Below, piece after piece: positions 11,081-21,459 of a DNA stretch of 64,000 nucleotides. The notes under the pieces were generated by a model. It worked only from the letters and a program-made list of their open reading frames with translations. It was not told the DNA's origin and made no database searches. Position 1 is the stretch's first letter, and every line of letters begins with the position of its first letter. The position numbers and the translations under genes are program-made. Source of the stretch: Aedes albopictus (lineage: Eukaryota > Arthropoda > Insecta > Diptera > Culicidae); assembly GCF_035046485.1 (NCBI RefSeq), contig NC_085136.1:74293734-74357733 (forward strand), read 5' to 3'.

Positions 11081-12715
11081 ACTTCTACTCATGAAGCCCG
11101 ATCGATAGATACCCATATTGCATGGTTTCATAGCTCAAACTCTCATCATGTGGCCGCCATCTTGGATATGGGCCGCCATCTTGGATTTCTAAACAGAGCC
11201 AAATATCGTTTTTTGACTTCTACTCATGAAGCCCGATCGATAGATACCCATATTGCATAGTATCATAGCTCAAACTACCATTCCTTGGCCGCCATCTTGG
11301 ATATGGTCCGCCATCTTGAATTTCAAAATGGCGTAAAATAACTATTTTTACTTCTACTCATCATGCCCGATCGATCGATACCCATATTGCATGGTATCAG
11401 AGCTCAAACTACCATTCCGTAGCCGCCATCTTGGATATGGTCCGCCATCTTGGATTTCAAAATGGCGTAAAATATCGATTTTTGGCTTCTACTCATCAAG
11501 CCCGATCGATAGATACCCATATTGCATGGTAATATAGATCAAACTGCCATTTCATGGCCGCCATATTGGATATGATCCGCCATCTTTGATTTCAAAATGG
11601 CGTCGGATATTTATTTTTAAGTTCTACTTGTGAAGCCCGATCGATAGATACCCATATTGCATAGTATCCGAAGCAGCATTGTCGTTAAAAAGCATATAAC
11701 GGGTGGCCACTAAATAACGGGAATGCTTTGAATGTGCTCTTAAAAATATATGATCTTTAAAAATGGCAATCTGAATTTAACTATCATAAAGGTTTAACAA
11801 TGTACGTCCATGGAAAATATAAAATTTAAGAAAGTTGAACGTAGTAATTTGTACAGTATTTTTTTGCAGTGATGTTGGAGCAACTGCTTTGTACGACTTT
11901 TCAGAGTTTACTTTCACGCATTTTCTGCGTCTGTGAAATCGTTGGTCAAAATAAATGGTTTCTCAGCTACCTTTAGCATCTACACACTCAAGCAGTAATA
12001 AGAAAAAATGGGGATACTGACTTGTTTTTTTCTGCTTTGGTTGTACCCTTTTCCGTAAATGACATTTATAGAAATTTCCAAAAAATGTTATTTTTCTGTA
12101 TCACCAAAACGTGTCGATGTAATTTGTGCACTGCGGTTCATTGTTGAACTTTTTTTGTGCTATTTTTTTTTATAACGAACCATTTACATGTTGTTCAATG
12201 TGTAAATGTGATTTGATGTAAATATTTGTTATTTAACAAGGCATTCTATTGATTTATCCAGCCCATGTCACAAAAGAAGATTTTATTATGTGAAATGATA
12301 TCATGCTTATTGGTTTTGCTAGTTTTCCTCTATTTCCTTCAGGATCTGTTTCTTGGGATGCCGAAATGTGGAATTCATTCAAAACCGGGCGGGTTCTAGT
12401 TTTATAATGGTTTACTATTAACTTTTTTTACGGTTGTTTTGAGCAATCAGTAGAGCCGTCCAAGGCGTTTTGGTAGTGCTTCCTGTTTCAATGTCGTTTT
12501 CTGCAGAACAGAATAAGTTGACACAAAATAAAAAATACGCTGACTTTGTGGATAGATAGACGATGGTTTTGTCTAAAAAATGTTTACTCTATGGACGCTT
12601 CTATTGTTTTTAATCAGCTGCTAAAAGCATTCCCGTTATTTAGTGGCCACCCGTTATTCTGGAGTTTTGACCGCCATCTTGGAACCTAAGTCGCCATCTT
12701 GAATTTAAATATCCT
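11081..12715. repeat. 135-bp tandem array (GCCCGATCGATAGATACCC unit), interrupted
   Basis: Units begin at about 11081, 11216, 11350, 11485 and 11620. Each starts CTTCTACTCATGAAGCCCGA-like and contains ATACCCATATTGCAT and two copies of GCCGCCATCTTGGAT about 23 bases apart. Period is 134-135. The fifth unit is cut by the transposon at 11699-12654. Beyond it, 12658-12705 resumes with two more CGCCATCTTG words. Confidence 0.85.
11699..12654. mobile_element. 956-bp TA-flanked terminal-inverted-repeat transposon, noncoding
   Basis: Both ends carry the same 31-base inverted repeat, beginning ACGGGTGGCCACTAAATAAC. TA dinucleotides flank it at 11697-11698 and 12655-12656. The interior has no open frame of note. 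A TA duplication suggests a non-autonomous Tc1/mariner-type element (inference). It inserted into the 135-bp tandem array. Confidence 0.85.
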
Positions 12716-13159
12716 TGCTACCACCTCCACATCCTAAGGAATGTGTGATTATCAACTCTGCCGAAGTAATGAACTGTAAATTATTAAACATTGTCAAGAT
12801 TCCAGGGAATTAATTTTTTTTCGCATTGGAAATGATGCTCACAGATCGTGACAATATGCATTCTTCGCAGCATCGTTTACGCCACCTAGTGAACCAGTCA
12901 CATACTATATTGTCCACTATGAGCAAGGTATGGGTGTGGAGAACATCTTCTCTGAAGAAAGTATTCTAAAATTTTGCATAATTCTGGAGATATTCACATC
13001 CAAAGGACTGTCTTATTTATAGGACGCTGGGCGTTCGGGGCATCTGTCCTATAAATAGGACGCTGGACGGATATGGGTTAAGGTAACTTAAAAAACTCAC
13101 AATAAAAATAGATTTATGCAATTCAGTGTTATAATTTCTATTTTATACTACTCATTTCA
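12716..13159. other. No gene seen; short hairpin
   Basis: Unique-looking AT-rich sequence. TATTTATAGGACGCTGG near 13014 and CTATAAATAGGACGCTGG near 13053 form both a direct GGACGCTGG repeat and a TATTTATAGGAC/GTCCTATAAATA inverted pair. Confidence 0.4.
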
Positions 13160-13345
13160 GTATCATAATGACCAACTTTTCCGTACCGGTTCATAATGCA
13201 ACTGAAATGAGTTGCATAATGGAAAATAATTGCATAATGTTCATAATGCAACTCATTTCAGTTGCATTATGAACATTATACAACTCAAATGAGTTGCATT
13301 ATGAAAAGTTCATTGCATAAAATTTTGTATGGAACTCGTTGCAAA
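13160..13345. repeat. Nested palindromes built on CATAATGCAACT
   Basis: GTTCATAATGCAACT at about 13229 and its reverse complement at about 13263 flank a short ATTTC spacer. Further copies, direct and inverted, occur at about 13190-13220 and 13285-13320. It is a compact foldback or MITE cluster without a coding frame. Confidence 0.65.
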
Positions 13346-13497
13346 ACTCGATTTTTTCAGCACGAGTCGTACATTTATCCAACGAGGCTTGCCAATTCAA
13401 CTTTTTGCAACTCGTCACATAAATAACTATTATAACGATGTTTTTCAGATCATGGGATAGGAATTCAACACTACAGTTTTTTTATATGTTTTTTTGT

Positions 13498-13833
13498 CTA
13501 AAACAGGTCTAGCGACATATTTTTTTTTTCTTTTACTTCCGCTGTTTTTGCCTTGTGTTCAACACAATTACGGAAGTGGCACGCTATATTGAGTACCAGG
13601 TCCACAAAAACTGGACAGTTACATATTAAATGACACGAAGTTCCATCATCGGTTTCACAGTTATCATAGGCAATTGAATCAGCTTGCTGCATATTCGCCA
13701 TGTGACAGCTGAGTCGGCCGTGGCCAGTCAACGCTTTGACCTGCATGCTGCAATTCTGCTTGGACAGATTTCTTGAATACTTCGCCACCCCTAGAGATGA
13801 CTCAGTAGGGTGGGGCGGGGCAAGATGGGTCAC
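13498..13833 (-). pseudogene. 3' end of a LINE ORF2 (C-terminal zinc-finger region)
   Basis: The minus frame includes VKALTGHGRLSCHM, then CETDDGTSCHLICNCPVF. This matches the conserved C-terminal arrangement of I/LOA/R1-type LINE proteins, where LTGHG-x-L-xxH is followed by Cys-His-Cys residues and a CP motif. No upstream reverse transcriptase remains, so it is a fragment. Its first codons overlap a GGGTGGGGCGGGGCAAG sequence resembling the ends of the GGGGCAA-type elements further right. Confidence 0.6.
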
Positions 13834-15189
13834 CTAAGGTTGGATCACCATAACTTTGTAAATACAAATCGTATTGGTTTGTATTCGTCCGCTACTCTTT
13901 AATACACTAGTTAGCTATGCTAAAAGTCAGATTTGTGCCTCTAAAGTTTGTATGCAAGATTGCAAAGGGATTTCTTGATGTTTAACCTTCATCCAGCCAA
14001 CGTACATTTTCCACCTTCGGAAAAGCACAAAAATGGTCATAACTTTTTTGTTTTTCGATGGATTTTGATGAAACTGTCACAACTTCCCGAAAAACTCTTC
14101 TAGTTTATTATGCCGGGGACATGGGTACCTGGTCCACATGGTTCCGGAGTTATTCCGGATTGTCTTGGGGTACCAAAATTGGCCACATACTTTGCGCAAC
14201 GTATATCTCAAGATCCCGATGAGGTAGAAGTATAGTGTCTTCGGCGAATTTGTTCAGCAGGTTAAGAACAAACTGGCAACGGCGACTTTGGTTCGCGACT
14301 CGGCCGCTAGGCGGCGCCAGTGTCAAAAATTTTCAAACACTCATATCTCAGAAACCTGATAAGATAGAATGATGCTGTCTTCGGCAAAACTCTTCAGCAA
14401 GCTCAGAACTATCTGATAGAGAAGTCTTTGGTTTGGGATTTATCCGCTAGGTGGCGCATTGTGTCCAAAAAATTCAAACACGTTTATCTCGATACCCTAA
14501 TGAGGTACAAGCATGCCGTTTTCAGCAAAGTTGTTCAGCAGCCTAAGAACTATCTGGCAATGGCGTCTTTGGTTCGAGAATCGTCCGCTAGGTGGCGCCA
14601 GGGTCAAAAATCTTCAAACTTCTATATCTCAGAATCCTGATAAGATAGAATGATGCCGTCTTCAACAAAGTTCTTCAGCAAGCTTAAAACTTTATGATGG
14701 TTGAGTCTTTGATTCGTGATTTATTCGCTAGGTGGCACCTTGTGTATCATATTTAAACACGTGTATCTCGTTACTGTAATAAGCTAACAGCATGGCGTTT
14801 TGTGTAAAATTGTTCGGCAGGTTGAGATCTATCCGGCAATGGCGACGCTAGGTGACACTAGCAATCAAAACATTCACACAATTTTATCTGAAATATCGGA
14901 AAATGTCCAGCAAATTTTTCCGAAAGTTTAAAGGAAGTTAGACGTATCTGGTGTCCATGGTTCTGATATTATTCGATAGCTTCCGTCTAGTATTAAGGAA
15001 ATATTTGTATGAAAACCCTAATGAGCAAGAAGTATGCCATTTTCAGCATAGTTGTTCAGCAAGCTAAGAGCCATTTTGGACGATAATATACGGTCGAGTA
15101 CGGTGGTACAAGAGGCAATACTTTAACACCGTCTTTGACCCTCTGCAGACCAATTTTGTCGCCCTACCATATTGCTTCTTTTACTCCGT

Positions 15190-17910
15190 TTTTTTTTTCT
15201 TTCGGGTATATCTCCGGGAATTTATACCGGATCTCTTCCGGGAATTTTTCCAGGAATTTCTCCGGAAATTCCACCGGGAATTTATCCATGAATTCCACTG
15301 GGAATTCCTCAAGAACTTCCTTCAGGAATTCTTCCTGGAATTCCTCCGGGGATTCCTCCGGAAATTTCTCCAGGATTTCATCTAGGACTCCCATCAGGAA
15401 CTCCTTCGGGAATTCCTTCGGCAATTTCTACGTAAATTCTTCTGGTTTTTTTTTTTCAGAAATTTCTCCGGACTTTTTTCCAAGATTTTCTCCGGGAATT
15501 TCAATAACAATTTCCCCAGGAATTCGTCCATGAGTGCCTCCGGGAATTCCTCCATGAACTCCTCCGGGAATTTCTTCAGGAATTCTTCTGGGATGTCCTG
15601 TAGGAATTGCTCCAAGAACTTCTCCAGGAATTCCTCCGAGAATGTCCCCGGGAATTTCTCTAGGAAATCCTCCAGGAGTTGTTTTGGGATTTTCTTCTGG
15701 AAATCTTCCGGAAAATCCTCCAGGAATTCTTTCAGGAACTCCTCCGGGAACTCTTCTGAAATTTCTCCGGGAATTTTAAATGGGAATCATCGGGATTTGC
15801 TCAGAAAATCCTCTGGGAATTCCACCAAGTATTTCTCTGAGAGTCCCTCTAGGATTTCCTCCAGGAATACCTCAGGAAATGTCTCTAGGAATTCCTCCGG
15901 TGATATCTCCAGCAATTCCTCTGGAAAATTCTACAGGGAATCCTCCTTCCCCAAAGGAAATTCCTGGAAGAATCTCTGGACGAATCCCCTGAAGGAATTC
16001 CTGAAGGAATCCCCGGGAGAATTCCTGGAGAAATACCCGAAAAAATCCTGGAAATAATCCCGGAAAAAGTCCTGGAGAAATTACTGAAGGAATCACTGGA
16101 GGAATTGCCTATTGAATTCTTAGGAGAATACCCGGAGAGATTCCTGGAGGGAATCGAAAAGAAATTCCTAGTGGAATTCCAGAAAAAAGTTTGGAAGGAT
16201 TTCCCGAAGAAATTCTTAGTGGAATTTCTGAAGAAATTCCACGGAGAATTTCCAGAGACATTCCCGTACGAATTCCCAAAAAAACTCCCGGCGGAATTCC
16301 TGAAGAAAACAAAGAAGAAATTTTTAGAGAAATTTCCAGAGAAATTCTTGGAGAAATTCTCAGAGGGTTTAAAAAAAAATTACGGAAGACTTCCTGGAGA
16401 AATTCCCAGTGGATTTTTTTTGTGATAAAAAAAAACCAGAAATTTTTCTAGTCTAGTCTAGTCTAGTCTACACTTACACAGCCATCACTTAGAAGAATCC
16501 TGGAAAATGATAAAATCGACTACTTTTATCACTTTTCTTGTCATTATCAATACTTGCAAGGTATCAAATATGCATTACAAGTGTTGAAGCGGCCAGGCCT
16601 ACTGTGCAGCGTCATTAAGTACAATTGAAGCAGAGAACGGCGACAGCCGCTCCGTATAGTATGTGTTATTGGTGTAAAACAAAATCGTTGGGAGTGATGT
16701 TGCTAAGAAAGTTAATATCACTCCATTGAAGCTCTTCGTCCTGGGATGGGACATAGGAATTTCAGCCTCATGTCCTGGCTCGAAAGCCTAGGCTTAAGCA
16801 CCATTACTCGCTCTCTGAAATGAGAAGAAAAAAATTCTGGCAATCCCTTTCCCGGCTTTATTAAATAACCCAAGCTATAAGTAAGACAGTAAAATGTAAG
16901 ACTATCAACCGAGGGATGAAATGTATTCATAATATTCTTGTCTTGATGAAGTTGGCTAAAGTTGCTCGAAATAGCCGCATAATCCCCTGATTCATTTGTC
17001 AACAAATGGGTAAGAGCAGGACATACCAACCCCGAGCAAGTTCTTGAAAAGATTTACTACCTGGAACCTTTTTCACGCGCCGACTAAGAACTACGAAAAT
17101 CAGCGCGGCCATAAAATAGTTTTTCCTCGCTCGAACCACACGCGGATTCTGGCCGGCTGCTTGTAATCAAATGGAAGATACGTACCAAATGGTCCACAAA
17201 ATTAAAGAACTGACTATACTGCTCACACGGGCTGCGGCCACTCGTCAGCAGCTTATGAGGAATGTTTCCAAAATCCACCAAAACCTCCGCTTGTGGAATT
17301 TGTTTCTGGTGTAGCACAGAAAATTCTTATTTTCACACATTTTCACACACTTCACGAACTAACGCATTCGTACACATACTTCAAATTTTATAAGTAATTT
17401 TAAATTTCTTTAATTGAATGAAAACACAAAAAAATGACGGTAGTAAAAATTTTCACGTCGGTCAATTAGCGCGGCACACTACGATCCCTTCAAATCGAGT
17501 CCCTGAAATACTATAAGTATCTAGATGCTTTCAGTAAGACTCATAAAAAAAAACCAGAAATTTTTCTGAAGAAATTCTCGGAGGAAAAAAATTCCGAAGC
17601 AATTCCTGGCAGATTTCCTGAAGAAATTCCCGAGGGAATTCCCGGAGACATTCTCGGAGATATTTCTGGAGGAACTCCTAGAAAAACTCTCGGAGAACTC
17701 CCAGAAGAATTCCTGGGGAAATTACCGAAGGAATCTCCGCAGGAGTTCCGGATGTGAGTCCTAGAGGAAATCCTAGAAAAAATTCCGGAAGAACTCCCGG
17801 AGACATTTCCAGAGGAATTCCTAGAGAAATTCCCGGAGAAATTCCTGGAAAAACTCCCGGAAGAGTTCCTGTAGAAATTCCCGGAGACATTCTCGGAAGA
17901 AAAAAATGGA
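15190..17910. repeat. GAATTCC array forming the core of the palindrome
   Basis: From 15190 to about 15950 the plus strand reads TCCGGGAATTCCTCC-like units. From about 15955 to 16440, and again from 17560 to 17910, it reads the reverse complement (GAATTCCTGGAGAAA). The segment 16453-17541 is a separate insertion. Frames of up to 175 codons rich in Asn/Ser or Phe/Glu/Lys are repeat artefacts, not genes. Confidence 0.8.
16453..17541. mobile_element. Probable retroposed insertion inside the GAATTCC array, 1.1 kb
   Basis: The same 25-base sequence (ATAAAAAAAAACC followed by AGAAATTTTTCT) ends at 16449 on the left and begins at 17542 on the right, as a target-site duplication would. The insert starts with four to five AGTCT units, a tail-like simple repeat. 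It carries short minus-strand frames of 103 and 77 codons that I do not recognise. Long duplication plus a simple-repeat tail suggests LINE-mediated retroposition, with the tail on the left. Identity is unknown. Confidence 0.55.
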
Positions 17911-18716
17911 GCAATATTGTGGGTGACAAAATTTTTCTGCAGGGTGTCAAAGACGGTGTAGTGAATAACCTAGCCAATAAATCACGAATCAAAGACACAA
18001 CTATCAGACAGTTTTTAGCTTGCTGAAGAACTTTGTTGAAGACGGCATCATTCTATCTTATCAGGATTCTGAGATATAGAAGTTTGAAGATTTTTGACCC
18101 TGGCGCCACCTGGCGGACGATTCTCGAACCAAAGACGCCATTGCCAGATAGTTCTTAGCCTGCTGAACAACTTTGCTGAAAACGGCATGCTTGTACCTCA
18201 TTAGAGTATCGAGATAAACGTGTTTGAATTTTTTGGACACAATGCGCCACCTAGCGGATAAATCCCAAAACCAAAGACTTCTCTATCAGATAGTTCTGAG
18301 CTTGCTGAAGAATTTTGCCAAAGACAGCATCATTCTATCTAATCAGGTTTCTGAGATATGAGTGTTTGAATATTTTTGATACTGGCGCCGCCTAGCGGCC
18401 AAATCGCGAACCAAAGTCGCCGTTGCCAGTTTGTTCTTAACCTGCTGAACAAATTCGCCGAAGACACTATACTTCTACCTCATCGGGATCTTGAGATATA
18501 CGTTGCGCAAAGTATGTGGCCAATTTTGGTACCCCAAGACAATCCGGAATAACTCCGGAACCATGTGGACCAGGCACCCATGTCCCCGGCATCATAAACT
18601 AGAAGAGTTTTTCGGGAAGTTGTGAAAATTTCATCAAAATCTATCGAAAAACAAAAAAGTTATGACCATTTTTGTGCTTTTCCGAAGATGGAAAATGTAC
18701 GTTGGCTGGATGAAGG

Positions 18717-21440
18717 TTAACCTTAATTGATAACGAAATGTTCAATCTGGCAAAGATGAGTTCACTCAGAACGATAACCCTCGGCTTCCCCGGCAGCTAC
18801 GCTCGCGCTCGGCTTGAGGAGAGAATCACAGATGGTGACTCTTCCCAGTGGCTAACGAGACTTTGTATGATCACACATCTCTACGGTCGGTACGCTTATC
18901 TTCGCTACGTTCACGGATTCCGAAATAAAAAACTAAGTTTGATGTTCCCAAGTAGAGCACTCAAGTCACTGGGGTGTTCACTGCTTTGAGGCAGTAAGAA
19001 TTAGGGTTCCGATGTATGTGCAATATGGGTATCATATCTTGACGTTTTTTTTAGGATCCCCTGAAATGCCCTAAAGCCTCCTGAAACGTCCATAAAAACT
19101 CTTTCAATGCCCCTGAAATCCTCTGAAGATTGCCGAATGTTGGTAGCTGCAGCGTAACGGTCACGGATTTGTACTACGGATCTACCGGACCGATCAACGT
19201 CTTGGAATTCGTGACACGAAAAAAGATAACTCAGATTGCGTTTTGTCGACAACTTTAATCTATGGACATTTAGTACGGACTGGATAAACAAACATCTATA
19301 GAGGTAATCACGTTCAAATGTATGCGTGCCTTTTTTGTAGATGTAGTTGTGAAACTGCGAGGAAAATATTTGCACTCTTGCCCCGGACGTTTTTTTTATT
19401 CCTGTTCGAGTTTGTCACTGCGACCAGTTTTTAGATCTATTGTGACATTACCCGTATCCTTAGTGTAGTGCATGTCGCATTACTCAATTGCCATTGAGGG
19501 GCAATAAAGTATCGATTTTGATACAGTTTTTGTTTTGTTTTCTTAGAAAACAAAACAAGAGTACTGATATTGGCCATGCATCGGAAACCTAGCATCGCCC
19601 TTGTTTTACTGCTAAATTCTCCCCAGTAGGAAGTTTAGGACCCGGGTTTTAACATTAGCAGCAATATCATTCCAATAATGGAACACGTGTTCAGTAATAA
19701 GGATTCTAGTATGTTCCTTGCGTACTAGCACTTTCCAGTCTTCGAAGAGTTAGTACATACATGGATCCCTAACCCAATTTGATTTCCTTTGCATTTAGTC
19801 CTCAGATGGTGAGGTTTTTAACTATATGCAAAGTAAAGTTGGTAAACTCAGTTTTATTCAAAAACTGGAAGTCACCAAAACACCAGTAGTGCGGACTAAA
19901 TACTATGATTCCTTGAATTACTAGAACACATATTCCAAAATTGAAAAATAGGACGACACTAGATTTCGGTTTGGTAGATCTATCACCGCAACGCAACCCA
20001 AAAAGGCGATCTACCCACGCTACGGGCTCCGTTAAAGATCGAGCATCTTTTAAACCCCCTCAACCATTCATCCCTCAGCACGGGTCGCCTGACACCTTGG
20101 ATTGGGGTTACCTGTTTGGTGGACTTTTACCCCCGGAACAGGTGGTCCGTAGTGCTATTCTAAGCCGGCAGCTACACGGACGTTAGTTTTATCATTATTT
20201 ACCCGTTTTAACCAATTCGATTGGGTAATATTTGCATATGCAATCTGAATAGCCTTTCAATCGGCGTGCACTTTTGTGTGAGGAAAAACTTGCGCTAGTG
20301 TTCGTGTGTTGAAATGTCACTTCCCAGTAAACCACACATCGTAATGGGAAATACATTCAAAATCGTATATCTCGCGGTCAGAAATCGAAATCGTAAAAGC
20401 CGTTGAATCTTGTGATAAAAATGTCAAGCCCAATTGTATATAAATCGCTGCTGCGATTTGTTTTGTAGTAAATTTGTTGTGTGTAGAGCAAGTCATAATT
20501 AGCGCTAATTGAAGTCGTCTCTGTTTGCCTACGCTTACAAGTCATATATAATGTTAGTAAGGTTTGGTTGGGAATCGTAATGACTTGATGAACTTCGACA
20601 CCGCTACGAGGTGATTGGGTGGTGTTGGATGTAAAATTAAAAAAGCATCCCTCTTGCCTTGCTCATCACCGCCTGGCCGCTGATTATGTTTTGGGACATT
20701 CTGTCAACCAATAATTATATTCGGGCAATCTTTGGGAGTGTTCACCGAATGAAGACATTTGTCTCACAATTATTCCTATATGAGCAGTATTTTTTTCCCC
20801 GCGACGACGACGCGAACGACGACAACGACAACGACGTCGTCGAAACGTACACTCGATGCGGGACTAATGTTGTAAACAAAACATGTCGTAATGAATGCAA
20901 ATCCAACTCGCTACGAGTTGTATATAAATTGACAACTCATCATTAGGTATGCTATATATCAGTACAGCATTGTAATAAATGGAATCGTAATGACTTAGGA
21001 AAAAAATGCAGCCCAATCCTCTTATCAGCATTCATGTAGGAAGACTGGCAAAGGCATGTTTCATGGGTGGTTTAGAAAGCTTAAGTTTATATTGGCCAAA
21101 ATTTGCGCTCTTCTCAAGGCAGATCAGTTAGTAAAATGGTATGGGCTTAGACTCACAATCTCGAGGTGCCGTGTTCTAGGCTAGGTGTCAACTTTTTTTT
21201 ATAGCTAATTTCGGACATCGTATTACATATCACCCGAAATCGTATTTTATTCTTTCGATCGATTATTTGGGACATCGTAATGATGATCATATGAAATCGC
21301 CAAATGTCGTCAGAAGTATGTATATGGCCTCCACTTTGGTACGTATATAGCAGTTTTGTGCAGTTTATACGATTAAAAAGGTTCTTATATAGTAGTGTAT
21401 AACACAAATTATACATACCAAAATGTTTACTGGGTTATCT
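18717..21440. other. No recognised gene; possible repeat fragments
   Basis: An 83-codon frame at 18738-18989 and a 124-codon minus frame at 19001-19375 show no recognisable motif. Positions about 19990-20185 contain CGGGTCGCCTGACACCTTGG and downstream CCCCGGAACAGGTGG. The organisation (GSPDTLDWGYLFGGLLPPEQ in frame) recalls the 5' region of mosquito LINEs, so it may be an element fragment. TTTTGTTTTGTTTTCTTAG near 19528 is followed by its inverse. Positions 20805-20845 are GAC-rich low complexity. TCGTAATGACTT and ACATCGTA words recur at 20335, 20576, 20993, 21214 and 21271. Confidence 0.35.
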
Positions 21441-21459
21441 CTATTACTTACCTTACCGG

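Larger units (their letters stand above)
13986..18716. mobile_element. 4.73-kb palindromic element flanked by TTAA (piggyBac-like, noncoding)
   Basis: TTAA lies at 13982-13985 and 18717-18720. The element begins CCTTCATCCAGCC and ends with the exact reverse complement. The arms (13986-15175 and 17915-18716) match as inverted repeats over hundreds of bases. The right arm lacks about 400 bases present on the left (about 14735-15125). Each arm contains several related subunits of about 110 bases (around CGCTAGGTGGCGCC, TATCTCAGAATCCTGATAAG and TTCAGCAAGC). The centre is a long GAATTCC repeat array that also reverses orientation near 15955. TTAA duplication and CC-initial ends fit piggyBac-type mobilisation (inference). 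No transposase is encoded. Confidence 0.75.

Noticed and set aside
15190..16451. Open frames of 60-175 codons rich in Asn/Ser, Phe/Glu/Lys or Ile/Gly/Pro on both strands
   Set aside because: They are translations of the GAATTCC short repeat in different frames. Their composition follows the repeat and no start or domain logic is present.
18738..18989. 83-codon frame with Arg-rich start
   Set aside because: Immediately adjacent to the palindromic element, no domain, no conservation visible inside the window.
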